From: Micromonospora sp. ATCC 39149
GTDB taxonomy: Bacteria > Actinomycetota > Actinomycetes > Mycobacteriales > Micromonosporaceae
DNA: 59,638 bases
NCBI RefSeq assembly: GCF_000158815.1
Contig: NZ_GG657738.1
Span: 3,824,375-3,884,012 of the forward strand
Direction of reading: 5' to 3'
Shown one piece after another: positions 8,828 to 16,990 of this stretch. How positions within the stretch are numbered: position 1 is the stretch's first letter; every line of letters begins with the position of its first letter. Under the pieces are notes generated by a model that was given only the letters and a program-made list of their open reading frames with translations, was not told the origin of the DNA and searched no databases. The position numbers and the translations under genes were made by a program.

Positions 8828-9878
8828 CGCAGGGCAGCCGGCTGGGCTGCGGCCCGGCTGGCTGGCCGCCGGGGTGGCCGCCGTGCTCGTCGCGCTGGTC
8901 GCCGGAGTGTCCCTCGGGCCGGTCAGCCTGCCGCCCGGCAGCGTCGCCGCAGAGCTGCTCAACCTGCTGCCCGGGGTACGCCTCGAAAGCGGGCTGAGCG
9001 AGCGCGAGATCGCCATCGTCACCGAACTGCGGCTGCCCCGGGTCGTGCTCGGGTTGCTAGTCGGCGGGCTGCTCGCCCTGGCCGGCGGCTGCTACCAGGG
9101 CGTGTTCCGCAACCCGCTGGCCGACCCGTACCTGCTCGGGGTGGCGGCCGGGGCCGGGCTCGCCGTCACCGCCGTGATCTCGCTCGGTGCCGGAGCGGGC
9201 GGCGCGCTGACCGGGCTCCCGTTCACCATTCCCCTCGCCGCGTTCGTCGGCTCGCTCGGCGCGGTCGCCATGACGTACCTCCTCGGGGCGGCGGGTGGAC
9301 GGGGGCACTCCACGGCGACGCTGATCCTTGCCGGGGTGGCCGTGTCCGCGTTCCTCGCCGCCGGGCAGACGTACCTGCTCCAGCGCAACTCCGACAGCAT
9401 CCAGCAGGTCTACTCGTGGCTGCTCGGCCGGCTGGCCACCGCCGGCTGGCACGACGTCCGGCTGGTCCTGCCGTACTTCCTGCTCACCACCGTCGTGGTG
9501 CTGCTGCACCGGCGCGAGCTGGACGTGCTCTCCGTCGGCGACGACGAGGCCAGCAGCCTCGGCCTGCACCCCCAGCGGTCCCGTTACCTGCTGATCGCCG
9601 CCGCCTCGCTCGGCACCGCCGCCGCCGTCTCCGCGTCCGGGCTGATCGGCTTCGTCGGGATCATCGTCCCGCACACCGTGCGGCTGCTCGCCGGGTCCAG
9701 CTACCGGGTGATCCTGCCGCTGTCCCTGCTGTTCGGCGCGGCGTTCCTGGCGCTGACCGACGTGGTCGCCCGGACCGCCGCCGCCCCCGCCGAGGTCCCG
9801 ATCGGCGTGGTCACCGCGCTGCTCGGCGGCCCGTTCTTCGTCCTGGTGCTGCGTACCGCCCGCCGGGTGCTGACGTGA
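8793..9878 (+). CDS. btuC: Cobalamin ABC transporter permease (FecCD family)
   Basis: This 361-residue membrane protein forms the translocation channel of the B12 importer. It has about ten membrane helices and FecCD landmarks: ELRLPRVVLGLLVGG (about 70-84), GVFRNPLADPYLLGV, and GLIGFVGIIVPHTVRLL near residue 285, which contacts the ATPase. The start is odd. The ATG at 8793 lies within palindromic repeat copy A, an in-frame TAA sits at 8775-8777, and the only SD-like sequence is GAAGGGG of the repeat. The first 11 residues are thus repeat-encoded. The next candidate, GTG 8874, would cut into helix 1. It overlaps btuD by 4 bases. Confidence 0.9.
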   Translation: MRKALTGGPSFTAGQPAGLRPGWLAAGVAAVLVALVAGVSLGPVSLPPGSVAAELLNLLPGVRLESGLSEREIAIVTELRLPRVVLGLLVGGLLALAGGCYQGVFRNPLADPYLLGVAAGAGLAVTAVISLGAGAGGALTGLPFTIPLAAFVGSLGAVAMTYLLGAAGGRGHSTATLILAGVAVSAFLAAGQTYLLQRNSDSIQQVYSWLLGRLATAGWHDVRLVLPYFLLTTVVVLLHRRELDVLSVGDDEASSLGLHPQRSRYLLIAAASLGTAAAVSASGLIGFVGIIVPHTVRLLAGSSYRVILPLSLLFGAAFLALTDVVARTAAAPAEVPIGVVTALLGGPFFVLVLRTARRVLT

Positions 9879-10741
9879 GCGCCCCGCCCCCCGGTGGCCC
9901 GTCGCCGGTCCCGCCCGCCGGTGGCCTGTCGCCGGTCGCGCCCCCCGGCGGCCCGCCGTCGTGCGCCGCGCCCGCCGTCGAGGTGCGGGACCTGCGGGTC
10001 AGCCTCGACGGCGCGCCGATCCTGGCCGGGGTCGACCTCACCGTCGACAGGGGCGAGTGGGTCACCGTGATCGGCCCGAACGGCGCCGGCAAGTCGACCC
10101 TGCTGCGCGCCCTCGGCGGCCTGCTGCCCGCGCCGGGCGCGATCCGGATCTTCGGTACGCCGAGCGAGGCGCTGCGCCGCCGCGACCGGGCCCGGATGGT
10201 GGCCACCGTCGCGCAGTCCCCGGTCGTCCCGGCCGGCATGACGGTCTTCGACTACGTGCTGCTCGGCCGCACCCCGTACATCCCGCCCCTGGGCCGGGAG
10301 TCCGCCGCCGACCTGGCCGCCGTGCGGGACGTGCTGGGCTGCCTCGACCTCGACGGCTTCGGCCGCCGGGAACTGGCCACCCTCTCCGGTGGCGAGCGGC
10401 AGCGGGTCTTCCTGGCCCGAGCACTCACGCAGGGGGCGACCCTGCTGCTGCTCGACGAACCGACCAGCGCCCTGGACATCGGTCACCAGCAGGAGGTGCT
10501 GGAACTGGTCGACCAACTCCGCCGCGAGCACGACCTCACCGTCCTCGCCACCATGCACGACCTCTCGCTCGCTGGCGAGTACGCCGACCGGATGGTCCTG
10601 CTCGCGGACGGCCGGGTTGCCGCCGCCGGCCCGCCGCGTGACGTCCTCACCGAGGACCTTCTGGCGAGGCACTACCGCGCCTCCGTCCGGGTCCTCCCCG
10701 GCGAGCACGGCCCCCTGGTGGTCCCCGTCCGCCCCCGCTGA
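9875..10741 (+). CDS. btuD: Cobalamin ABC transporter ATP-binding protein
   Basis: This 288-residue ATPase powers BtuC. The GTG at 9875 overlaps the btuC stop (GTGA), indicating translational coupling. It has Walker A GPNGAGKST (residues 67-75), signature LSGGERQR, Walker B LLLLDEPTSALD and a switch His in ATMHDLSLA. A 33-residue Pro/Gly-rich N-terminal extension built from repeated PPGG/PPAGG units precedes the ABC domain and is unusual for the family. A later start is possible, but none has a better ribosome site. The operon ends here; repeat copy B follows 3 bases after the stop. Confidence 0.92.
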   Translation: MSAPPPGGPSPVPPAGGLSPVAPPGGPPSCAAPAVEVRDLRVSLDGAPILAGVDLTVDRGEWVTVIGPNGAGKSTLLRALGGLLPAPGAIRIFGTPSEALRRRDRARMVATVAQSPVVPAGMTVFDYVLLGRTPYIPPLGRESAADLAAVRDVLGCLDLDGFGRRELATLSGGERQRVFLARALTQGATLLLLDEPTSALDIGHQQEVLELVDQLRREHDLTVLATMHDLSLAGEYADRMVLLADGRVAAAGPPRDVLTEDLLARHYRASVRVLPGEHGPLVVPVRPR

Positions 10742-10744
10742 GGT

Positions 10745-10800
10745 GTAAGGAAGGGCCCCCTATTAACGCTTTCGGTATAGGAAGGGTCCCCTGCAAACAC
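10745..10800 (-). repeat. 53-bp palindromic repeat, copy B (inverted)
   Basis: Read on the minus strand this is GCAGGGGACCCTTCC, TATACCG, AAAGCGTTAATAGGGGG, CCCTTCCTTAC, closely matching copies A and C. It occupies the space between the convergent btuD and VOC genes. Its long self-complementary arms could serve as a bidirectional terminator. Confidence 0.8.
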
Positions 10801-10860
10801 CTAAACCACCCGCGCCCGCCGAGGGGCCATGAGGCTGTTCCGTGCGGGCGAGGATGCCGG

Positions 10861-11664
10861 TCAGCGCGGAGGGCGGGCGATGACGGAGAAGAGGGCGCCC
10901 TGGGGGTCGCACAGCGCGGCGAGGCGACCCTGCGGGGTGTGGCGGGGCGGGACCAGGACGGACCCGCCCAGCTCGGCGGCCCGGGCGGCGGTGGCGTCGG
11001 CGTCGCAGACGGCGAAGTAGACGGCCCAGTACGCCGGCAGGTCGGTCGGGAAGTCGTCGGACAGCGGTGGCGTCATCCCGCCGACGATCCGCTCGCCGCA
11101 CCGCCATCCGGTGTAGGAGGTGCGGTCGAAGTCCCCGCCGGTCGCCGGCGTGACCGGCATTGCCGGCTGCTCCTCCTCCGGACGCCAGCCGAAGACCAGC
11201 TCGTAGAAGACCTTCGCGCCCTCCGGGTCCGGGGTGACCAGCTCGTTCCAGCTCATCGCCCCGGGAACGTCGAACAGTTCCGCCCCGGGATGGGCCATCG
11301 GCTGCCAGACGCTGAACACCGCGCCGGCCGGGTCGGCGAAGACCGCCATCCGCCCCTGGTCGAACACGTCGAACGGGGCGACCAGTACCTGCCCGCCGGC
11401 CGCCTCGACCCGGGTGGTGACCAGATCCGCGTGGTCGGTCGCCACGTACGTCGACCAGATCGGCACCTGGTCGGCGGCGGCCGGCGGTCCGGCACCGGCC
11501 ACCGCCCGCCCGTCGAGCAGGAACGTGGTGTAGCCGGCGGCCTCCGGCTGCGGCGCGATCCGGGTGGTCCAGCCGAACAGCTCCGAGTAGAAGCGCCGGG
11601 CATCCGTCAGGCCCGGCGTGGCGAGGTCGGCCCAGCACGGCGTGCCCGGCGGGACGCTGCTCAC
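10861..11664 (-). CDS. Two-domain VOC (glyoxalase/dioxygenase-fold) protein
   Basis: This 267-residue protein has two tandem vicinal-oxygen-chelate domains (about residues 5-120 and 135-265). Each begins with a PCWADL or SWNELVTPD segment and an FY(S/E)L(V/L)FGW helix typical of the PF00903-like family that includes actinobacterial SCO-type glyoxalase homologues. The GTG at 11664 has a GAGAGGGG ribosome site 6-7 bases upstream, better than the longer frame from 11736. The activity cannot be told from sequence; such proteins range from metalloenzymes to ligand binders. It is convergent with btuD. Confidence 0.82.
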   Translation of the reverse strand: MSSVPPGTPCWADLATPGLTDARRFYSELFGWTTRIAPQPEAAGYTTFLLDGRAVAGAGPPAAADQVPIWSTYVATDHADLVTTRVEAAGGQVLVAPFDVFDQGRMAVFADPAGAVFSVWQPMAHPGAELFDVPGAMSWNELVTPDPEGAKVFYELVFGWRPEEEQPAMPVTPATGGDFDRTSYTGWRCGERIVGGMTPPLSDDFPTDLPAYWAVYFAVCDADATAARAAELGGSVLVPPRHTPQGRLAALCDPQGALFSVIARPPR

Positions 11665-11804
11665 ACTGACCCCTCTCGGCAGGGGCGGCCCCCGGCGGGA
11701 CGCCCTGCCCGCATCCTGGCACCACCACCCGGCCAACGGGCGGGAATAGGACGAATCGCGCCGCCCGGGCGGCGGCCGACCGTGGTGGGCGCGCGTGCGT
11801 ACGG

Positions 11805-11934
11805 TCAGACGATCTGGGCCACCACGATCGCCGTCTTGCTCGGTAGCGCGTACCCGATGGCGAGCCCCATCAGCGTGAACGGCACGGAGATCAGCCCGAT
11901 CACGGCCGCGGGGTGGTCGCGTCGGGTGCGGGGC
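11805..11934 (-). pseudogene. Remnant of an ABC-2 type transporter permease (C-terminal fragment)
   Basis: On the minus strand this stretch translates to a hydrophobic peptide ending in GYALPSKTAIVVAQIV and then a TGA (11805-11807). The GLAIGYALPSKTA pattern is characteristic of the membrane domain of actinobacterial ABC-2 permeases, where it is normally internal, about 230 residues in. Here there is no start codon, no ATPase gene and no further permease sequence, so this is a fragment of about 40 codons. It abuts the broken beta-lactamase-family gene. Identification rests on recall of the motif, not on a search. Confidence 0.5.
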
Positions 11935-12669
11935 TCAGCGCGGCAGGGGCCGGGCCAGCGCCGGGCCGCCCGGCAGCGGGGTCGCCGGCAGCGGGGCCGG
12001 CGTCCGGGCCGCGCCCGCGCCCCGCGCGTTGGCCGAGCCGGACAGGGCGGTGACCAGGAACGCGCTGGTCGCGGCCCCGATGGGGTCGGGCTCGCCGGGC
12101 ACCTGGTAGTGAGTGACGTTCGTGCCGAGGGTCACCTGACGGGAGCCGTCGGGGGCGTGCAGCGAGATCGTGGCGTGCCCGAAGACCAGCCCGTCGTGCC
12201 CCCAGAACCGACCGCCGGGCAGCGCCAGCCACAGTAGACCGAGGCCGTACCCGCCGGCCTCCGGACAGCGCGGGGTCGAGCGGCACGGTGGTCCGCATCC
12301 GGGCCAGCTCGGCCGGGCGCAGCAGCCGGCGCCCGAGCAACGCCACGGTAGAAGCGGTTGAGGTCGGCCGCCGTGGAGATCAGCGCCCCGGCGGTCCACG
12401 CCCATCGGTCGACCGGTGTCGAGGTCGGCGACGCCGCTCGCGCCGCGCCACCACCGGTCCCGGCCGTCGAGGGCCTCGGCGAGCGCCCCCACCATGCCGG
12501 CTTCGGTGATCGCGTCGAGTCCGGCGTCGAGCGCGTCGGCCGGCAGCCGCCCCGCTGCCGTCCCCGGGTGGGTGGGCGCGGCCGTTGCCGGAGCGGCGGT
12601 CAACAGGGGCATCGCCGCCAGCGCCGTGCCGGCCCCAGCGAACAGGAAACCACGGCGCGACAGGTGCAT
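11935..12669 (-). pseudogene. Broken Tat-exported serine hydrolase (class C beta-lactamase family)
   Basis: The gene starts at ATG 12669 behind GGGAGG and encodes a twin-arginine signal (SRRGFLFAGAGTALA). The N-terminal domain then runs to GVADLDTG. The frame next jumps about 200 residues in family terms to WAWTAGALISTAADLNRFYR (about 12398-12345, second frame). It continues as ALLGRRLLRPAELARMRTT (third frame, to about 12263), then returns to the first frame as EAGGYGLGLLWLALPGGRFWGHDG to a stop at 11935. The missing part would have held the catalytic SxxK and YxN motifs. Two of the frame changes look like single extra G/C bases. It cannot encode an active enzyme as read. Confidence 0.85.
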
Positions 12670-12747
12670 GCCGCCTCCCTTGTGGGCGAAGTACACCCAT
12701 CGTCACCGATCGCCGCAACCCGCCCCCCACGCGCGGTGGCTCGGCCC

Positions 12748-12800
12748 GTAAGAAGGGGACCCTTCTCTACCGCAGGCGTTAACAGGGGGCCCTTCCTTAC
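12748..12800 (+). repeat. 53-bp palindromic repeat, copy C
   Basis: This best-preserved copy has ends GTAAGAAGGGG and CCCTTCCTTAC, which are inverted repeats of each other. Each arm has a GGGGACCCTT or GGGGGCCCTT core and the middle holds GGCGTTAAC. Its right end contains the TAA stop codon (12797-12799, minus strand) of the HelD-like gene. Confidence 0.85.
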
Positions 12801-14806
12801 AACGGGGCGGGGAGCGGGGCGGTGTGCAGCACCGTCAGCCGGGAGACCGCCCGGGTGAGCACCACGTACAGCCGGTGCAGGCCGCGCGGCTCGGCCGCCA
12901 CGATCGCCGCCGGCTCGACGGTCACCACGTGGTCGTACTCCAGGCCCTTGACCAGCGTCGCCGGGACCACGGTGACCCGGGTCGAGGCCGCCACGTCGTC
13001 GGCGGTCGCCGTGTCGATCCCGGCGTCGGCCAGCGCCGCCCGCAGCCCGCCGACCGCGTCGTCGGCGGCGATCACCCCGATCGAGCCGTCGTGGGCGAGC
13101 GCCGCCCGCACCTCGGCCACCGTCGCCGCCACCAGGTCGGTCGCGGTACGCACGTCCAGCGCGCCGTCGCGGCGCAGCGACTCGGCCGGGGGTACGTTCA
13201 CCGCCAGCGCCGGCAGCAGCCGGTTGGCGAACGCCACCACGGCCGCGGGGACCCGGAAACCGACGCTCAGCGGCACCACCGTCGCGTCCGGCTTGCCCAG
13301 GTGGGCCAGAGACTCCCGCCAGTCGCGGGCGGCCCACGGCGCGGTGCCCTGCGCCAGGTCACCGAGCAGGGTGATCGATCCGTGTTCGCTGCGCCGGGCG
13401 ATGGCCCGGCACTGCATCGGGGAGAGGTCCTGCGCCTCGTCGACCACCACGTGCCCGAAGCCGGCGGGGCGCTCCAGCAACCCGGCCACCTCGTCGATGA
13501 GCACCGCGTCGGCGGCCGTCCATCGCGTGACCTTCGGGGTGCGGGGCGGCTTCGCCCAGGTCAACAGCGCCTGTTCGGCCTCGGTGAGCACGCCGTCGGC
13601 CGCCGCCGCGAGCGCCGCCGGGTCGGCGAGCAGGGTGTGCACCAGCCCTTCCGGGGTGAGCGCCGGCCAGACGGCGTCCAGGAAGTCGGCGACCGGGCGG
13701 CATCTGCCCATCCGGCGCAGCCAGGCGTCGCTGGGCGACTCGGCCCGGCGGGCCTCGGCCTGGCGTTGCAACAGGCCCACCACCCGGGCCCGGACCCGGT
13801 CCCGCCCGGTGGCGTACGGCAGCCCCTCCCGGCGGGTCTCCTCGACCACCCGGTGCAGCGGGTCGAGGCCGATCCGCCAGCGGAACGACCCGTCGGAAAC
13901 CATGATCGGCTCGGTCGGGGCGGCGATGCGGGCCGCGACCGACCGACGCAGCACCTCGGCCATCCGCGCGTCGTGCTTGAGCGCCGCCACGGCCGGGTCC
14001 TCGGCCGCGCGCACCGGCACCCGGGCGATCAGGTCCTCCACGGTCGCCTGCTCGACCTCGACCTCGCCGAGCGCCGGCAGCACCGCCGCGATGTACGACA
14101 GGAAGGCCCGGTTCGGTCCCACGATCAGCACCCCGGACCGGCGCAGCCGCTCCCGGTGCAGGTAGAGCAGGTACGCCGCCCGGTGCAGGCCGACGGCGGT
14201 CTTCCCGGTGCCAGGCGCGCCCTGCACGCAGATCGACGCGGCCAGGTCGGCGCGGACCAGCTCGTCCTGCTCCGGCTGGATGGTGGCGACGATGTCGCGC
14301 ATCGGGCCGACGCGGGGGCGTTCGATCTCGGCGGTGAGGATGCGGCTGGCCGTGCCCAGCTCCTCACCGCGGTCCAGGTGCTCGTCCTCGAAGCTGGTCA
14401 GCGTTCCGGCGCTGAACCCGAACCGGCGGCGCACGGTCACGCCCTGCGGGTCCCGGGCACTGGCCCGGTAGAACGACCGCGAGATCGGGGCCCGCCAGTC
14501 GAGCACCATGGGCTCGCCGAGATCGTCGGTGACGTGGCGGCGGCCGATGTGGTGCTCCTCGTCGCCGAACGTGAGCCGGCCGAAGAACAGCGGGGTGTCG
14601 GGCTGGTCGGCCAGCTCGGCGACGCGGCGGGACAGGGTGCGCCCCAGGGTTTCCGCCGTGTACGCGTCGCCGGCGACGTTGTGGCCGGTGGCGAAGAGGG
14701 CCTCGGTCCGTTCGCGCATGCGGGTCAGCGCGGCCCGGGACGCGTCCAGGTGGGCCCGTTCGGCGGCCAGTTCGGTGTCCAGTGACATGGGGGCGTGCGG
14801 GGTCAT
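12797..14806 (-). CDS. HelD/UvrD-like superfamily 1 ATPase (RNA polymerase recycling type)
   Basis: This 669-residue protein belongs to the HelD branch of SF1 helicase-like ATPases, which free stalled RNA polymerase; some actinobacterial members (HelR) give rifamycin tolerance. An N-terminal coiled coil (about 8-70) leads into the DDLGEPMVLDWRAPISRSFY segment shared by HelD proteins. Walker A is GAPGTGKT (196-203), Walker B is VVVDEAQDLSPMQ, and motif VI lies in LYVVLTRAVSRL at the C-terminus. The ATG has GAGGAG 8 bases upstream. No rifamycin-associated palindrome is visible upstream. Its TAA stop lies inside repeat copy C. It is downstream of, and co-directional with, the amidase. Confidence 0.85.
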   Translation of the reverse strand: MTPHAPMSLDTELAAERAHLDASRAALTRMRERTEALFATGHNVAGDAYTAETLGRTLSRRVAELADQPDTPLFFGRLTFGDEEHHIGRRHVTDDLGEPMVLDWRAPISRSFYRASARDPQGVTVRRRFGFSAGTLTSFEDEHLDRGEELGTASRILTAEIERPRVGPMRDIVATIQPEQDELVRADLAASICVQGAPGTGKTAVGLHRAAYLLYLHRERLRRSGVLIVGPNRAFLSYIAAVLPALGEVEVEQATVEDLIARVPVRAAEDPAVAALKHDARMAEVLRRSVAARIAAPTEPIMVSDGSFRWRIGLDPLHRVVEETRREGLPYATGRDRVRARVVGLLQRQAEARRAESPSDAWLRRMGRCRPVADFLDAVWPALTPEGLVHTLLADPAALAAAADGVLTEAEQALLTWAKPPRTPKVTRWTAADAVLIDEVAGLLERPAGFGHVVVDEAQDLSPMQCRAIARRSEHGSITLLGDLAQGTAPWAARDWRESLAHLGKPDATVVPLSVGFRVPAAVVAFANRLLPALAVNVPPAESLRRDGALDVRTATDLVAATVAEVRAALAHDGSIGVIAADDAVGGLRAALADAGIDTATADDVAASTRVTVVPATLVKGLEYDHVVTVEPAAIVAAEPRGLHRLYVVLTRAVSRLTVLHTAPLPAPL

Positions 14807-14883
14807 CCGACCTACTCCTCGGCGCGGGGGACAACGCTGCCGCTCGCGTTTCCGGCACGGGGGCCGGCGCGGGGACGTCCGCT

Positions 14884-14900
14884 GCGGTGCTTGACACCGC
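14884..14900 (-). terminator. Short hairpin between amidase and HelD-like genes
   Basis: GCGGTG (14884-14889) and CACCGC (14895-14900) form a perfect 6-bp stem with a 5-base loop just after the amidase stop. No T-run follows. It may terminate amidase transcription or fold in the HelD leader. Confidence 0.35.
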
Positions 14901-14922
14901 GGCCGTCGGCGGGGCGAACAGT

Positions 14923-16200
14923 TTACTCCGCGCCGCCGCGCCGGTCAGCGGGTTTATTCGGCCCCGCCTGCCCCGGCCCCGCCTGCCCCGGGCCGGGCGG
15001 CGGCCAGGGGCGCAGCGCCTCCAGCGCGGCGGCCGTCCGGATGAGCAGGTGCTCGTGATGGTGGGGGGCGACGATCTGGAGGCCCACCGGGGTGCCGTCG
15101 GGGGCGAACCCGGCCGGCACGCTGGCAGCGGGGTGCCCGCTGACGTTGAACGCCCAGGTCAGCGCCACGCTCATCCGGTCGCCCGGCCCGGCGTGGCCGT
15201 GCGCCGGGTCGGGGGTCGTCGGGGTGAGCAGCACATCGGCAGCGGCGAAGAGCCGCGCCAGACGCGCGTCGTTGCCGGCCCGTACGGTCGCGGTGGCGGC
15301 CCGGCCACCGGGTGCCCGCAGGGCCCGCCAGGCCGGCGCGGGGTCGGCGAGGACCAGGTCGTGCTCGACCCACCGGAGGATCCCCGCGTCCGCGAGCCGG
15401 TCGGCGGCGGCGACGGCGGGGCCCACGACGGCGGGGGCGACCTCGGCATAGCCCAGCGTGGCGGACCAGACCGCCCGGAGGGGCCCGCCGCGCGCCGGGT
15501 CGAGGTGGCCGGCGAGGCGGGTGCCGAGAACGGCGTCGAGGTACGCGGCGGCGTCGACGACCGTGCGGGCCAGCGGGCCCGGCGCGTTGAGCCCAGCCGC
15601 GTCGCGGGCGGGCAGCCGCCCATTGGTGACCTTGATGCCGACCACGCCGCACCAGGCGGCGGGGATGCGCACCGATCCGGCCCCGTCGTTGCCGGTGGCC
15701 AGGGGCACGAGCCCGGCGGCGACGGCGGCTGCGGAACCGGCCGACGATCCGCCGGGCGTGCGGTCGGCGCGCCAGGGGTTGGTGGTGGGGCCCCGGTCGG
15801 TGTGACCCCACGTCTGCCAGGGCGTGCCCCGGGGGACGGCGGTGGCCCCGATCGGGATGCAGCCGGCGGCGGCCAGTCGGCGGGCCTGGGGCGAGTCGAC
15901 GCCCTCGGTGGCCTTGACGCCGAGCGGCACGCCGGCCAGCGGCAGCGGACCGGCGGCGAGGCTGCGCTCCAGCTCGCGGGCGGCGTGCCGGGCCCGCTCC
16001 GGCCACGTCTCGCGGAAGGCCCGCAGCGCGGCGTCGGCGGAGCCGATGCGGGCCAGGGCCGCCTCGACGACCTCGAGGGGGCGAAGCCGGCCGGCGTTGA
16101 CCAGCTCCGCGAGCTCGACGGCGGCCCAGGGGGCGGCGGACTCACCGGAGGCGGCGGGATCGTCAGGGGCTGCGGTGTCCTCAGGGGCTGCGGTGTCCAT
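14923..16200 (-). CDS. Amidase-signature family hydrolase
   Basis: This 425-residue protein has the Ser-cisSer-Lys triad of the amidase signature family. Lys96 is in PLGVKATEG, the cis-Ser (about 152) is in GGSSAGS, and the nucleophile Ser176 is in [11 protein letters not shown]. The C-terminal [14 protein letters not shown] and GLQIVAPH segments are also typical. Substrates of such enzymes vary (amides, carbamates, aryl-acylamides) and cannot be deduced. It is not a GatA: no gatB/C lies nearby and it is short. ATG 16200 has GAGG 8 bases upstream; an in-frame GTG at 16221 is the alternative start. It is divergent from the ArsR gene. Confidence 0.85.
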   Translation of the reverse strand: MDTAAPEDTAAPDDPAASGESAAPWAAVELAELVNAGRLRPLEVVEAALARIGSADAALRAFRETWPERARHAARELERSLAAGPLPLAGVPLGVKATEGVDSPQARRLAAAGCIPIGATAVPRGTPWQTWGHTDRGPTTNPWRADRTPGGSSAGSAAAVAAGLVPLATGNDGAGSVRIPAAWCGVVGIKVTNGRLPARDAAGLNAPGPLARTVVDAAAYLDAVLGTRLAGHLDPARGGPLRAVWSATLGYAEVAPAVVGPAVAAADRLADAGILRWVEHDLVLADPAPAWRALRAPGGRAATATVRAGNDARLARLFAAADVLLTPTTPDPAHGHAGPGDRMSVALTWAFNVSGHPAASVPAGFAPDGTPVGLQIVAPHHHEHLLIRTAAALEALRPWPPPGPGQAGPGQAGPNKPADRRGGAE

Positions 16201-16297
16201 CGTGGCGGCCTCGCTCGGCACCGTGCTGGCGGTCGTGCCGCCGAGCGTAGCGGCGGGGCCGATGGCAGGGGCGTGCGGCGGGCGGGATCATGGGCAC

Positions 16298-16879
16298 ATG
16301 ACCGAGGCACGGCCCGAGCGGCAGCGGGTGACGATCAGCGATCCGCAGGTGATGCGGGCCCTGGCCCACCCGGCCCGGCTTGCGATCATGGAGCATCTCG
16401 CCTCGATCGAGTCCGGGGCCACCGCCACCGAGTGCGCGCAGATTGCCGGTCTGTCGCCGAGCGCGACCAGCTACCACCTGCGTGCGCTGGCGAAGTTCGG
16501 CCTGGTCGAGCAGGCCCCGAGCCGGGGGGATGCCCGGGAGCGGGTGTGGCGGGCGTTCAGCCCGTCGTACAACGTGGAGGCGGGGCGGGCGGCCGGCTCC
16601 GAGGCGCGGGCGGCCGAGTTGGCCCTCGTGGAGGCGCACCTAGCCCGGGACGCGCAGCGGACCCGGGACTGGTTCCGCCGGGCGCCCGAGGAGCCGGCGG
16701 AGTGGTACCGCGCCGGGTGGTTCAGCGACACTGTGCTGCTGCTCACCGCCGAGGAGTTGTTGGCGCTCAACGAGGCCGTCCAGGACCTGATGGCACCGTA
16801 CCGGCGTCGGGTGCGGACGGACCCACCCTCCGGGGCGCGCCCCGTGGCAGTGCAGTACCGGTCGGTGCCCGTCGACTGA
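16298..16879 (+). CDS. ArsR-family winged-helix transcriptional regulator
   Basis: This 193-residue regulator starts at ATG 16298. The DNA-binding domain (about 12-95) shows ALAHPARLAIMEHL, the recognition helix SPSATSYHLRAL, and a wing ending GLVEQAPSRGD. It lacks obvious metal-binding cysteine pairs (no ELCVCD), so it is not a classical metal sensor. The longer C-terminal part (95-193, Trp- and Arg-rich) suggests a ligand or protein partner. It lies 111 bases upstream of an MFS exporter gene on the same strand, the usual arrangement for a regulator controlling its own efflux pump. Confidence 0.85.
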   Translation: MTEARPERQRVTISDPQVMRALAHPARLAIMEHLASIESGATATECAQIAGLSPSATSYHLRALAKFGLVEQAPSRGDARERVWRAFSPSYNVEAGRAAGSEARAAELALVEAHLARDAQRTRDWFRRAPEEPAEWYRAGWFSDTVLLLTAEELLALNEAVQDLMAPYRRRVRTDPPSGARPVAVQYRSVPVD

Positions 16880-16990
16880 CTGGCCGCTCGGTGCCCGTCG
16901 GTTGAACGGCCCCGCTGCCGGCGGCAGCGGGGGGCCACCCGCGCGACGAGGGGATTGCCCTACCCAAGTGTGAAGGATTATTTTCGAAGT

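Noticed and set aside
10861..11664. Antibiotic-resistance (bleomycin/fosfomycin) function for the VOC protein
   Set aside because: Two-domain VOC proteins of this type are widespread and no resistance-specific residues or neighbours are visible.
14807..14922. Rifamycin-associated element upstream of the HelD-like gene
   Set aside because: No GGGGCTTGC/GCAAGCCCC palindrome is present, so a rifamycin-resistance role is not supported.
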